The notes beneath the pieces are model-generated. The model searched no databases, was not told the origin of the DNA, and saw only the letters and a program-made list of their open reading frames with translations. From contig NC_083337.1 of assembly GCF_019175385.1 (NCBI RefSeq), forward strand, positions 42,446,938 to 42,510,937: 64,000 nt of DNA. Reading direction: 5' to 3'. Below, piece after piece: positions 12,770 through 24,592 of the stretch (positions are counted from its first letter, which is position 1; every line of letters begins with the position of its first letter). This DNA comes from Lycium barbarum. Taxonomy: Eukaryota; Streptophyta; Magnoliopsida; Solanales; Solanaceae. Position numbers and translations under genes: made by a program.

Positions 12770-13414
12770 GGGCAAAGATGCAAATATACCCTCACTTTGC
12801 GATTTAGAGCAGATATACCTTTCATTATAAAAGTGGTTTATATATACTCCTGTCATTACAAAATGGTGCAAATCTACATCTGCCGTTACAAAATGGTGTG
12901 AATATACTCTTTACGCTAACGATTTTTTTTTTTTAAAATCATTTAGGTTATTATTTAATTAAAATAATGCCACATGACTTTTAAAAAGTTTACCCATTTT
13001 ATTTTACTAGACATACCCACATAATAATTTTTTTTCTAGTGGCTAGGGTCTGGTTTGTCTAAAAAGTGGGTAGACTTATTTTTTGTAAAGTCACGGAGAT
13101 ATCTTTTTAAACGAATTAGACACGACACACCAGGAAAAAAATTACCATGTGGCTTCAGAAAAATATGTCTACTCAAAAAAATAGGTAGATTTTTTTTTTT
13201 TTAAATCACGTGACATTTTTTTTAATTAAAAACAATCTAAATGATTTTTTTTTTAAATCCTGTCAGTGAAAAGGGTATATTTGTACCATTTTGTAACGAT
13301 AAGGGTATATTTGCACCATTTTGTAATGATAGGGGTATATATACATTATTTTTATAATAAGGAGTATATCTGCTTTAAATCATAAAGTTGAGGGTTATAT
13401 TTGCACCTTTACCT
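12770..13414. mobile_element. Foldback (long-TIR) non-autonomous element
   Basis: The left end (GCAAAGATGCAAATATACCC) and the reverse complement of the right end (GTAAAGGTGCAAATATAACC) match closely. The match continues inward for roughly 300 bp per arm, so the 645-bp element is nearly all inverted repeat around a centre near 13090. Blocks containing CATTACAAAATGGTGCAAAT recur inside each arm. This is the architecture of long-TIR or foldback MITEs, often Mutator-like. The flanks AGAAATAA and GGAATAAA are similar but not identical, so the target duplication is uncertain. There is no transposase. Confidence 0.75.
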
Positions 13415-13854
13415 GGGAATAAAGTAATCAGAAAAATCAGACAAGTTGCTGCTGATAAGACTATTGTGGATGCCAGATGATAAGCACTCACATTAAGATA
13501 TTTGACTCTGCTTATTAGATTTTTGTGATAAGTACCAGAGGAGAAAATATAATCGTTGGATATAATCAAGTGGATGGATTCAAAGTTAATTTAATATATG
13601 AGGAATTGCTATTAAATTTTCTTTTCACTTTGGTAATGAAATTAGACTAGAACGTCCAACCTACCAGACTTTGATGTCCCTTATTCAAAAGTGACAGCTT
13701 GATGCCATCCTTTTCTTATCTCTTTTTATTCAAAGGGACATTTTCAAGTTGCAACTTTTTATCATTTTGATTATTTGGATGTTGTGGCATGTTTGCTAGT
13801 CAAATAAACAGCCCTTTGCCTAAATGATTATGCATACTTCCACTTTTATGTATA

Positions 13855-13872
13855 TAATAATAATAATAATAA
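13855..13872. repeat. (TAA)n microsatellite
   Basis: Six tandem TAA units seen directly in the sequence. Confidence 0.9.
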
Positions 13873-14395
13873 AAACCTTGGTCAGTCACTATAACTATAT
13901 ATATAGTTATACTTTAAATTGTTATCTACTTAGCAACTTGCCTTTATTCCTCATGATCCATCTTCAGCTCGCCATTAAATTGACATGTTTTGGCCCTATT
14001 TTGAATTTAATTTATAGGCACTAACTATATAAATTTGTTTCATACTATTGATGTTTTTAAATTTGCTATAATAGTAGTGTACCTTATTATTCAAGCTGTT
14101 AATCATAAATTTATGTGAATATTTACTTTGTAATTATATTATAAGTGATCTTATAATATCAAAAGTTAAACGATTTCTTTTCTTAGCTTTAGACTGGGGT
14201 GAGTTTGGTGTATGTGGGGTAAGATAGGAAAATTAGTTGGAGGTTCGCTTGATATAGCCATCTTTTTTTTGTTTTATGGGGTTCTCTTTGGCTATAAGCA
14301 CATTTACGGACACATAAACTATATATAAAATATGACGATACTTTGCAGTTTACAAAACATAACGATAGATTTCTTACAAGACATATATGAAAAAA

Positions 14396-14650
14396 TTCGC
14401 TCAAGGCTTACAATTTTTGCTCAAGATTTTGTGTATGAAATGTGTATATCTCGCTCAAGCTTAAAAATTTCGCTCAATATTTTGTGTATAAAAACTGTAT
14501 GAAATATGTATATCTCGCTCAAGGCTTAAGAATTTCACTCAATTTGTGTATGAAAACTATATGAAATATGTATATCTTGCTCAAAGCTTAGAATTCTCAC
14601 ATTTTTTGTGTATGAAAACATTATAAAAAAGGTATGAAATATGTATGCAA
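14396..14650. repeat. Tandem repeat with ~60-70 bp unit
   Basis: About four degenerate copies share CGCTCAAGGCTTA, then AATTTCGCTCAA, TTTTGTGTATGAAA and ATGAAATATGTATATC. Unit length drifts between copies through small indels. No coding role is seen. Confidence 0.75.
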
Positions 14651-14838
14651 TTGTATAAAATTTTGTATAAAGTTCATGTTAGGTTTTTGAATTTTTTTTG
14701 TTGAAGGAATTCATATCAACTTTCATCTTGTCAAAGCCTAGTTAAATTCAGGTACCATACATAGTTCACTTAGGTTCCATAAGAGCAGTAGTATCTTGAA
14801 CGTAGATAAAGACTCCTCTAATAATCGCCTCATTCATA

Positions 14839-15030
14839 TTACTGTGGTTTGGCTACAGGCTCCAGTGCTTCAATTGTCATTTTGTCGCCACACTGTTACC
14901 CCGATTCCCCGAATTACCACCATGCCAATCTCATGTTTCTCATTGCCATTAACCTCAACGGTGTGTTAATAACCAAATTCATGAACTGATCGAACCCACG
15001 AAGAGTCCCCACAACTTAGCTGAACATAAT
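14839..15030 (-). pseudogene. snRNP protein SmG pseudogene fragment
   Basis: Read on the minus strand, frames carry the C-terminal half of the Sm core protein G: VVGTLRGFDQFMNLVI, then after a one-base insertion VEVNGNEKHEIGMVVIRG, then EALEPVAKPQ and a TAA at 14841-14839. In life SmG is part of the heptameric Sm ring on spliceosomal snRNAs. Here at least two frameshifts break the frame and the N-terminal half is missing. The part that remains has no intron, which fits a retrocopy, but no poly(A) tail is visible. It is non-functional as it stands. Confidence 0.75.
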
Positions 15031-15872
15031 CATCTATTATAATTCTTAGATCTAAAGCAAAGGTTGAGTAGAATGGGGAGAAGAGGAAGGAAGGGTGGGC
15101 GGCTGGGAAAAAGGAAAGGGAAGGGTGGATTTTTATTTTTTCCAGATCTGGTATGATTTGTGAAAGGGAAGGATGGGCCTTTAATTTTTCCAGATCTGGT
15201 ATAATTTGTAATTAAATTGTTATGTTTTATAAATAAGGAAAAATATCCTTATGTTTTGTAATATAGTGTCTTAAGTGGTATTATTAGGTTATTTTCCCAA
15301 ACTATAATGTAATGCAGCATACTTTTTTATTGTAAAATATGAATTGGCTCATACGATCACACTTATAATAGTGAGTGGAAATCTTTCCTGCTGTGATATG
15401 GCATTAGTAGATTAATGTAGTTGGGACCTAGTCCTTTTTGTCGCTTTATATGAAGGATTGCGATTTTTCATTTTGCGTTTTAAAAAGGATTACTTCTTTT
15501 TCTTTTATTTTATCGAGGTTGCTTTTATATATCAAATTATTTTTGTCTAAAAAGAAGAGAATATTTTGATACAAAAGAATCAATGTGGAAATTTCATAAA
15601 AAGTTGATAACATATAAAGTTTCCGCGGAGGGGTGTCCACTCAAAAAAAATAAAAGACACAGAGGGAGAGATTGCAAAAAGAAATTATTTTTAAAGACAT
15701 TAAAAATAAGCAACAAATTTTTGTTGTTGCATATTTTATTTCTTCTAAAAGTTTATCAGAAACAATGTGACCATGTGTGAGTGGGAACCAATATTTTATT
15801 TATCGTCGGGGAGAAAATTTGGAGGTTCTTCTTGGCAATATCAAGTTTGCAATGGTACTACTTTTTTTTTTA

Positions 15873-15903
<31 letters not shown>
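15873..15903. repeat. (ATT)n microsatellite
   Basis: About ten tandem ATT units, preceded by a T run. Confidence 0.92.
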
Positions 15904-15905
<2 letters not shown>

Positions 15906-16431
15906 AAAACCACCAGAATTGGAGGAAATTTATAAAGTCTGTACGAATCAACCTGAAAATGGTTGATTAAACAAAGAAATGAAAACAAAGAAAAAAATGC
16001 AGAAAGTAGAAAGGAAAGCTAGCAACATTACTGAACACTAAATACTCAACAAAAGTCTAGCAACTAAAACTCCAAGAACCTCGACTTGAATCCGCCTTTG
16101 ACACCTTCAAGTCTCATATGTGTTATGGATCAAAGTCATATGAAGAATTCTTCAGGCAATCTAGGAAGTAGTTGAATCTTCCTGTCTTCTGTATTAGAAT
16201 CAGTAACAACAAGCATGAACATCTTTGTGCCATTGTCAATTGATTGTAGTAACCAGTTTTGTACCAATGCAGATTCCATATAAGAGAATGAGCATGATCA
16301 ACACACTAATACCACCCTTACAGAGTTTCTGCAATGTACTAACTAATTCCACTTCTTAACATAGTACTAGCCATCAAAACAGTTTATTACAACTGCTTTA
16401 AAACTGCTCTCTATATACTGATGTTTCCTGA

Positions 16432-16550
16432 TCAACAGATGGAGTCCTGTGGTGTCCTTATTCTAAGGTGTGGGATCTCAGATTTCTCTGAGTTTAGTAT
16501 TTTCCTAGCCTTAGTAGTAAGCTCCTGAAAATTGTTGAACCGAATTGTAC
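16432..16550 (-). CDS. Possible orphan terminal exon of an unidentified gene
   Basis: On the minus strand a plausible splice acceptor (TTTTTGATTTGCAG, ending at 16551) precedes an open stretch of two bases plus 38 codons and a TGA at 16434-16432. The peptide begins TIRFNNFQELTTKARK and ends RIRTPQDSIC. I do not recognise it. The intron upstream is cut at 16597 by the LTR of element H, so any remaining exons would lie beyond the inserted block. It could be a chance frame. The acceptor plus an open, charged, non-repetitive peptide is the only support. Confidence 0.35.
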
Positions 16551-17304
16551 CTGCAAATCAAAAACCATGTTAGTTAAAAAATGGGCAAGGCCATTTATGT
16601 CACGACCCAAATCGGAGGGCCATGACAGGCACTCGGGCCCTACCTACCGAGCACCGCTAATCATGCTTTCATATCACAATCATAAACAAGGGTGGACCAC
16701 GAGGGTCATCAGATGGAAATCTGCTAGATCATATGAGAAATATGCTGAAAAGGGTTGAGCCCGAAAAGACATACTATATAACTATGCTGGACATAATGTA
16801 CAAGCCGACAAGGCCATTATAGAAAACTATACAACAAAATTGTAGGTCGAGGGGCCACACAACGTCTGACCATACCACACTGTCTACAAGCCTCTACTAG
16901 AGTATATGACAAAACTAGGCTGGGACAGGGCCCCGCCATACCCGTATGTACACAAAAATATAACGTACTAAAACACAACACAAACTCCGGGACAAGGGAA
17001 GTGCTCCAATATCAGCTAAGCAGCAACCTACGGAGGCGGATCGTCAACCTGTCTACCTGAACCTGCAGGCATGAAATGCAGCGCCCCCAGAAAAGGGACG
17101 TCAGTACAGACAAAGTACTGAGTATGTCAGGCATGAAAGTAACATGAAGGAGATATAAAACTACATAGGATGAAATGAATGCAACATGTATGTCTAAACT
17201 GCAGCTGAGGGCTAATGATATGCATAAGTACTGTATGTATACATATATATGCGTATATAATGCCTGTCAAGCCTCTGTGGGCATCCCATCATATCATATC
17301 ATAT

Positions 17305-17415
17305 CGGCCTCTGTGGGCATCATCATCATCATATCGACCTCTGTGGGCATCATCATCATCATATCGGCCTCTGTGGGCATCATCATCATCATATCGGCCT
17401 CCGTGGGCATCATCG
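17305..17415. repeat. 33-bp minisatellite inside LTR of H
   Basis: Units of the form CGGCCTCTGTGGGCATCATC followed by ATCATCATAT repeat about four times here. The homologous 5' LTR (near 24270-24345) holds only two to three copies, so the array changed length after insertion. Confidence 0.85.
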
Positions 17416-17519
17416 TCATGTAACCAGCTGATCAGGTGGTAGTGCGTATATAACACCGTAAACTTCCCCATACCCTAAATAGATAATACATAATATACGC
17501 GTATATAACGCCTATGGGG

Positions 17520-17520
<1 letters not shown>

Positions 17521-17588
<68 letters not shown>
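17521..17588. repeat. (TA)n microsatellite, 68 bp
   Basis: Uninterrupted TA dinucleotides in the LTR of H. Confidence 0.97.
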
Positions 17589-17589
<1 letters not shown>

Positions 17590-18580
17590 CACAATGCATG
17601 AATATAATAAGAGTACATCCAGAATCTTTCGGAGTGACATAAGGTCGTTACAACTCCGAACATTGTTATGAGATAGCATTTTCATCAACAAGTGATTCTA
17701 TGAATCATATTGAATCTAAAGATGGACTTACTGAAAACAACATTATAGAACATGAACCAACACAGAACATCCCTAGCTACTAAGAATGGAATCATTATGG
17801 AGTAGCATTACATTTACGTTTTGTTCATAAGGATCATGCCAAAAGAAGGATAGGATAGCCATTACATAACCCAAGTCGTCAACAAAATCCCACAATGAAA
17901 TTGTCGGGCTAGTATTCCAATCTCCTTAGTCACTACAGCACACCTAGCAACCAACAACACAACAACAACCTCATATAAGTCTCTTTAATGTCACATCTCT
18001 TCTCACCCAAATATTTACATCAAAACAGCCCAATATACACTTTGTATACAACACTTATACATTTTTTTCTTCCAATTATATCAAGTATAACATCCTCAAT
18101 ACAATCTAAACACCAACTACTATCCTTACCACAAGGTTTTAGCTTAAAAGCATATTTACAACATGACTCAAGTTAGACTACATCTCAGCATAAACTCAAA
18201 TTCATGTTTAAACCTTCCCTCTAACTCCTTTCCCTCTAAACATAGCATAATCTTCATATACACTCACAAACATGGAGTTAAGATAGAATCTTACCTCAAA
18301 AATCAAGAACACATCAATTCCATGAGTGATACACCTAGAAGTACCCTCGAAAACCACTACCAAAAGGAGAAACAAGCTTCCATAATCACTTTAGAACCTT
18401 TAAACACTTGATCTTCTCTTTTGATCCTTGATTTTTCTTAAGAATTGATTTGATAATGATGGAGAGGATTTTCTAGAAGATTGGAGATCAGGAGAAGTGG
18501 AGAAAATGAGTTAAAATGATAAGTATATGAATTATATATATAAAAAGAAGAAATTGAACTGACTTAAAAATATGGCCAGA

Positions 18581-18624
<44 letters not shown>

Positions 18625-18630
18625 ACACAC
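18581..18630. repeat. (AT)(GT)(AC) compound microsatellite
   Basis: An AT run passes into GT dinucleotides (to 18622) and then AC dinucleotides, within the LTR of H. Confidence 0.95.
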
Positions 18631-18962
18631 AGTCTGTAATACTGGTCGTATATATTTACGGTCCATATTTTGGACTATAATTCTCAGGCCAAAAATCACC
18701 CTATCTGCCTAAGGAAATATGATCTGTATTTCCAAAATATGATCCATATTTTGTACTTCCCAAATAAATTATGACGAAATGTATTCTCTTCGATTCATTC
18801 ATCGTCTATTCCTTCCAACACATGCCAATCATCAACGTAAAACTTCGTATACTCAAGATGAACACATCTAATCTCATGTAGCCTCGAAGATAACTCCACT
18901 CCCTTAATTTATAGCAACCAACCCATGAAGAAACTTAACGTATAAAAGTACGGGGTGTAACA

Positions 18963-18997
18963 TCCTCGCCTCTTGGAAGCATTCGTCCTCGAATATT
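18963..18997 (-). promoter_or_regulatory. Polypurine tract and adjacent palindrome of element H
   Basis: On the minus strand the tract CCAAGAGGCGAGGA lies directly against the LTR start TGTTACACC. It marks the plus-strand priming site. Just upstream is the near-palindrome AATATTCGAGGACGAATGCT, which recurs at the same place in elements B, C and E. Confidence 0.8.
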
Positions 18998-19289
18998 TGC
19001 ACTCTTAGGTGTCTACAGAAATTTTGGCAAAGCCTCCTCTATAATCACACTACTACCAACCTGCCACACAGCCCAACAACACAGTACAATGCCATATAGG
19101 GCTACAACAATCAATAATAACAATGGTCCCATACGACCAACAAAAGAACTGATAAATAATACATAATAACACAGTACAGTGCCACATAGGGCTACAACAG
19201 TCAATAACAACAATGGTCCCACATGACCAACAAAAGAACTGATAAATAATACATACCTAAAGACGATGATGTCGTAGTCTACATCTACT

Positions 19290-20289
19290 CTGGGGCCGGA
19301 AACAAATGAGAATATCTAGATTTCATATCTTCCTCGGCTTCCTAAGTGATCTTTTCTACATTCTTATTTCTCCAAATTACTTTTACGGAAGCTACATCTT
19401 TGGTTCACAACCTACGAACTTGGCGATCTAAGATAGCAACAAGGACTTCTTCATATGACAACTGCTCCGTAACTTGGACATCATCTATGGGCACAATCCT
19501 GGAAGGATCTCTGATGCACTTGCAGAGCATGGATACATGGAAAATCAGATGTACAGACTCTAAATCTGAGGGTAAATCCAACTCATAGGCTACTTGGACT
19601 ACTCTATGCACGATTCTATAAAGAATAATGTATCTAGGGATAAGCTTGCCCCTCTTACCAAATCTCATGACATCTTTCATGGGTGATACCTTCATAAACA
19701 CCCAGTTATTTACCTGGAATTCCAAGTCTCGTTGTTTGTTAGATGTTATCTGTATAAGACTTTTGGTGACTCTGAGCTACTAGTAATCTCTACAGAATGA
19801 GCTTAACCTTCTCCACCATCTGCTAAACCAAATTAGGCCCTATCAACTTTAATTCTCCGACCTTGAACCTCCGATAGGAGATCTACCCTTCTGCACATAA
19901 AGGCCTTATATGGAGCCATCTAGATACTGGAAGGTAGCTATTATTATATGAAAAATCAATAAGTGGCAAATGATCATCCAGTTACCTCCGAAGTGTATCA
20001 CACATGCTCGTAGCATATCTTCGAGCGTCTGAATAGTACGCTCAGCTTGCCCGTCTGTCTGGGGATGAAATGTTGTACTAAGACACACCTGTTTTCCCAA
20101 TCCCTTCTGGAGGGATCTCCAGAAGTTAGCTGTAAACTGTGCACCTCTGTCTGAAATAATAGATATTGGAACACCATGAAGTCGCACTATCTCCTTAATA
20201 TATAACTTCGTATAATCTTCAGGGAAATAAGTAGTCCTGACAGGTAGAAAATGTAGTGACTTTCTGAGTATATCAACAATGGACGCCAT
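19290..20289 (-). pseudogene. Integrase remnant of element H
   Basis: The minus-strand frames carry the catalytic-core half of a gypsy integrase: [12 protein letters not shown], then [15 protein letters not shown] with the second Asp, then [16 protein letters not shown] with the catalytic Glu. The C-terminal part follows from about 19905 down to 19405 (WVFMKVSPMKDVMRFGKRGK, HVSMLCKCIRDP, a VPIDDVQV stretch). Degenerate sequence to about 19290 resembles the end of a chromovirus-type integrase. The N-terminal HHCC finger and the first catalytic Asp are missing, because the frame jumps here directly from RNase H. At least four stops interrupt the rest, so it is inactive. Confidence 0.8.
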
Positions 20290-21410
20290 ATAAATAATGT
20301 CTCTAAACCTTAAGCGTATGAATCACCGCAACTAATTCGAAATCAAGGATAATTCTTGTCATGCTTCCTCAGCTGCCTCGAAGCATAAGCAATAACCTTA
20401 TCGTGTTGCATCAACACACAACCCAATCTGATGCCCGGGGCATCACAATAGATAGCATAACCTCTGATCCCTCTGGAAATGTCAACATTGGGGCTGAAGT
20501 TAGTCTGCTCTTCAATTTCTCTGAAAACTCCGCTCACAAGCATCTGTCCACTGGAACTTAGCTGTCTTTTGCGTCAATTTAGTCAATGGTGCTGAAATAG
20601 AGGAGAATACCTCTGTAAATCTCCTGTAATATCCTACCAACCCCAAAAAACTACGAACCTCTGTCTGTGTCGTGGGTCTAGGCCAAGTCTTCACGGTCTC
20701 TATCTTCTGAGTGTGAACCCTAAATCCTTCATCAAATACAATATGTCTAAGTAAAGCCATGAAATTTAACCAGAACTCACATTTAGAGAACTTTGCGTAC
20801 AACTTCTGATTCTGAAGAACTCGGAGTACAGCACACAAATGATCCGTATGTTAAGCCTCTGATCGAGAATAGACTAGAATATCATCGATAAACACAATCA
20901 CAAATAAATCTAAGAATGGTCTAAATACGCATTTTATCAAAACCATAAATACTGCTAGAGCATTAGCCAACCTAAAAGACATCACAAGAAACTCGAGGTG
21001 ACCATATCTGGTCCTGAATGCTGTCTTCAGAATATCTTTCTCTTTGACCTTGACCTGATGATAACCTGATCTCAAGTCTATCTTTGAAAAGCATCTGGCA
21101 CCCTACAACCGATCAAATAAATCGTCACTCCTCGGCAGTGAATACATGTTTTTATCGTCACCTTATTCAGTCGTCTGTAATCTATACATATTCGCAACGA
21201 GCCATCTTTCTTCCTTACAAATAACATCGGTGCTCCCCACGAATATGTACTAGGACTAATAAAGCCCTTCTTAAGAAAATCTTTCAACTGCTCCTTTAAT
21301 TCCTTCAGCTAAGCAGGGGCCATCATATAAGGAGGAATAAATTTCAGCTGAGTATTTGGTAGCACATCAATAGCAAAGTCAATCCCTCATTCAGGCGAAA
21401 TGCCTAGTAG
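20290..21410 (-). pseudogene. Reverse transcriptase and RNase H remnant of element H
   Basis: From high to low coordinates the frames show the RT fingers ([34 protein letters not shown]), the palm with the active-site loop FIDD ([15 protein letters not shown]), the connection ([20 protein letters not shown]) and the start of RNase H ([17 protein letters not shown], then DFELVAVIH and RHYLYGVHC after a frameshift). RNase H stops at YGVHC, where a deletion joins it to the integrase core. Several frameshifts are present. It is closely related to the RT of element A at 38.6-39.4 kb. Confidence 0.82.
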
Positions 21411-21584
21411 TTCATCTAGAAACACGTCTGGGAGTTCATTAACTACCAGAGCAGACTGAAGGGTTGCTGGTTCTGTTTTTGCATCTCGGACTCGAACAAT
21501 GTGACAAATACAACCCTTTGCAATCATCTTCTTAGCATTGAGATAGGAAATAAACCTACCTCTCGGGGAAGTTGTATTACCTTT

Positions 21585-21974
21585 TTATTCCAGCATTGGC
21601 TCTCCTGTAAACTGAAACTGGACCATCGTTGTTCTGCAATCGACTTTAGCATAACAAGAAGCCAACCAGTCCATACCTATAATAATGTCAAAGTCCACCA
21701 TATCCAACTCAATCAAGTCTGCTACTATATGATTACAAATTATAACTACACAATTCCTGTATACTCTTCTAGCAATCACCAGACCTCCAACAGGTGTAGA
21801 CACCTCAACAGGCCTAATCATTTCAGATTCTATCCTAAACTTACCAATAATAAAAGGAGTGACGTATGATAAAGTAGAGCCTGGGTCTATCAATGCATAC
21901 ATGTCGTGGGAGTAGACTGATAATATACCTGTAACAACAGCAGGTGACAACTCAAGATCCTGTAGACCAACCAA
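21585..21974 (-). pseudogene. Aspartic protease domain of element H
   Basis: A 129-codon open stretch carries the retropepsin-type domain of plant gypsy elements. The active-site region reads ALIDPGSTLSYVTPF, with DPGST in place of DSG/DTG, as in elements A and G in this window. VDFDIIIGMDWLASCYAKVD follows further down. It is the longest intact piece of H. Stops on both sides separate it from gag and RT. Confidence 0.8.
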
Positions 21975-22015
21975 TGCATAGATGTTGCTATGAGGACCCT
22001 CGAACTGGAATCTCT

Positions 22016-23317
22016 ACCTTTGCCTCTACCATGACCGGCTGATGTTTGAGAACCCTGCTCGGGGGGCATACCGATGATGAAGAACTAGCTGCAAATCCTG
22101 TCGGCTGAACTACACCTCCACCAACTCTCAACGGATAATCTCGCATAATATGGCCTGGATGACTGCAGGTATAACACGCATCTGTACCTAAAAGGCACTG
22201 TCAGGCATGCATCTTACCACACTGAGCGCATAGTGGAAGAGATGGCCTCATCTGACTAGAGCCACGCCTGAACTGGGAATTGAAAGCCCTGGAGCTCTGG
22301 CCTGACCCAGAATAAGTGGGTCGATCAAACCTTGGTCCTGAAAACTGTGAAGGCCCTCTAGCTGCTGAATAAATTGAACGCCTAGGAATCTACTGTCTAT
22401 GGACACCCCTAAACTCACCGAAGGAACCAGAAGATCTATCCCTCTTACTCTGGCCCTTATCACACTCTCGATTAGCTTGCTGTTGCTGCTTCTACTCCTC
22501 TAAACCCTAAGCATATGCCTGAATATGAGAGATATCCATACTCTCCTGAAGTGAGGCCATCGTGCAACCATTAATCAAGTACGGCCCAAATCCAATCATA
22601 AATCAATGTACCCGACCCTCCATCTCAGCTACAATCATGGGAGCATACTTGGCTAGTGAGTTAAAGAAAAGACTGTACTCCTGCACACTCATATTCCCTT
22701 AGCATAAACTCAAAAATCTATCAACTAGAGCCGGTCAGGTCTCCGCTAGCAAATAATGTCGAACGAAGGCCTCTGTGAGCTCCTGCCATACTGTTGAGGG
22801 TGCATTAGCCCCTCTAGACAACTCCCAAGTCTCATACCACTAGACAACAATATATCGCAAACCATAAGAAGCTAACTACCGACTCAGTGTTAGAAGCATG
22901 CATTACCCTCAACGTCCTCAGCCTTCAATTTATAAAATTTGGTGAGTCCTAATCTGGTTTCGATCCTGTAAATACTGGAGGATCCAAATTGATGAAGTAT
23001 CACACCCTGGCACTAACAGCCCTATTAGCATAACCGGTATCCGTGCGCTGACGCTGAGCTTGAGAAACCACTAACTGAGTCAATAACCGAATAGCATCTC
23101 GCATCTCCTGGCCTGATGCATCATATGGAGGAACTAGGGGCACTGTAGTTGTAGCCCCTCGGGGATCCACTGGAATGGAAGGGCTCTAAGAGGACTGAGA
23201 TAGGGCCTCACTTTGAGACTTACCCTGGCCAGCATATACTAGTGGCACCCGACTGGTACCCTGATCTATCGCAGCCTTGCCTCTCTATCTAGCTGAAGCT
23301 TTCCTCATCACAAGCAT
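22016..23317 (-). pseudogene. Gag remnant of element H
   Basis: The likely start is the minus-strand ATG at 23317 (MLVMRKASAR, then a stop). Gag-type segments follow, with VPPYDASGQEMRDAIRLL near 23100 and, near 22150-22230, a zinc-knuckle region (CAQCGKMHA and CYTCSHPGHIMRDYP). Many stops and frameshifts interrupt it. Layout and motifs match the gag of element A (36731-38042), which shows the same DASGQ and RDYP phrases. Confidence 0.7.
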
Positions 23318-23505
23318 CGCTGAAATCATAATACGTTATTAGAAAAGTAATCCTAATGGTACGACTCTAATGCACAATCTAAGATAATAAAGAAGGACAA
23401 TCTTCCAAAATGACCTGTAGCTTCTTATTTATAAATGTGGTGCACAACACACCATAAACAAGACTCTGGTAGACACGGCTTGTAGACAACCCTAGGACAG
23501 AACTA

Positions 23506-23518
23506 CTCTGATACCAAG
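23506..23518 (-). promoter_or_regulatory. tRNA-Met primer binding site of element H
   Basis: The minus strand reads TTGGTATCAGAG two bases inside the 5' LTR end at 23521. This matches the complement of the plant initiator tRNA-Met 3' end and confirms the minus orientation of H. Confidence 0.85.
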
Positions 23519-23520
23519 TT

Positions 23521-24182
23521 TGTCAGGACTCAAACTGGAGGGCCATGACTTGCGACGGGGCCCTAATTGTCGAGCACAGCTAATCGTGCTTCATATTATA
23601 ATCATAAACAAGGGTGGAGCACGAGGGTCATCAAATTGAAATTTGCTAGATCATAGAGAAATATGCTGAAAAGGGATGAGCCCGAAAAGGCATACTATAT
23701 AACTATGTTGGACAAAATGTACAAGCCGACAAGGCCATCATATATAATTATACAATAAAACTGCAGACTGAAGGGGCCATACAATATCTAACCATACCAC
23801 ACTGTCTACAAGCCTCTACTGAAGTAAATGACACAACAAGGTCGGGACAGGGCCATGGCATACCCATATGTACACAAAAATATAATGTACCAAAACACAA
23901 CAGCAACTCCGGGACAAGGGGAGTGCTCCAATATCAGCTGAGTAGCAACCTACGGAGGCGGATCATCAACCTATCTACCTAAACATGCGGGTATGAAACA
24001 TAGTGCCCCCAAAAAAGGGAAGTCAGTACGGATAAATTACTGAGTATGCAAGGCATAAAAGTAACATGAAGGAGACATAAAAGTACACAGTAAGATATGA
24101 ATGCAACCAGTTTTTCTGAGCTGCCTCTGAGGGGCAATGATATGCATAAGTACACTGTGTATACATATATATAATGCCTGGT

Positions 24183-24247
<65 letters not shown>

Positions 24248-24461
24248 GCGTATATAATGCCTGTCAAGCCTCTGTGGGCATCCTATCATATCATATCGAT
24301 CTTTGTAGGCATCATCATCATCATATCGGCCTCTGTAGGCATCATCATCGTGTGACTAGCTGATCAGGTGGTAGGACGTATATAATGTTGTAACCTTCCC
24401 TATACCCCATATAGATAATACATAATATACACTTACATAATGCCTGTGGGGTCATAGGTCT

Positions 24462-24499
<38 letters not shown>

Positions 24500-24592
24500 T
24501 ACTGAATATGAAGAAGGACTTACTGAAAGCAACATTCTAGAACATGAATCAACACGAAACATCTCTAGCCGCTACGGATGGAATCATTATGG
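23521..24592 (-). repeat. 5' LTR of element H, cut by element G
   Basis: The stretch is homologous to 16598 onward (for example CAAGGGTGGAGCACGAGGGTC). It runs to GGAATCATTATGG at 24580-24592, after which the 3' LTR would continue AGTAGCATTACATTTACG. Instead the LTR of element G begins. A CA tract lies at 24186-24231 and TA tracts at 24232-24247 and 24465-24497. Confidence 0.85.
24186..24247. repeat. (AC)n(AT)n microsatellite
   Basis: About 23 AC units are followed by eight AT units. The corresponding site in the 3' LTR lacks the AC tract. Confidence 0.96.

Larger units (their letters stand above)
16598..18962 (-). repeat. 3' LTR of element H
   Basis: The 2365-bp LTR reads TGTCACGACCC at the plus-strand left end and GGGTGTAACA at the right, so on its own strand it begins TGTTACACCC and ends in GTGACA. 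It is bounded on the right by the polypurine tract (18963-18976). It contains a CATCATCATCAT minisatellite, a 68-bp TA tract and a GT tract. The candidate left target copy is ATTTA (16593-16597). Its partner cannot be checked, because the other end of H is lost. Confidence 0.85.
16598..24592 (-). mobile_element. Ty3/gypsy element H, minus strand, decayed and interrupted
   Basis: Read on the minus strand the order is 5' LTR (24592 to 23521, incomplete), tRNA-Met primer site, gag, protease, reverse transcriptase, RNase H, integrase, polypurine tract and 3' LTR (18962 to 16598). The order PR-RT-RH-IN is that of Ty3/gypsy. Stops and frameshifts run through all genes. The two LTRs are clearly homologous but differ at many sites, which suggests an old insertion. 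The 5' LTR ends abruptly at 24592, where element G begins. The missing LTR remainder is not found right of G. Confidence 0.85.

Noticed and set aside
17305..17415. Regular repeats that could suggest a CRISPR-like array
   Set aside because: Units are directly tandem without unique spacers, lie in a plant LTR, and vary between sister LTRs as minisatellites do.
23979..24267. Open frames of Cys-Val or Thr-His repeats
   Set aside because: They are translations of the AC/GT microsatellite.
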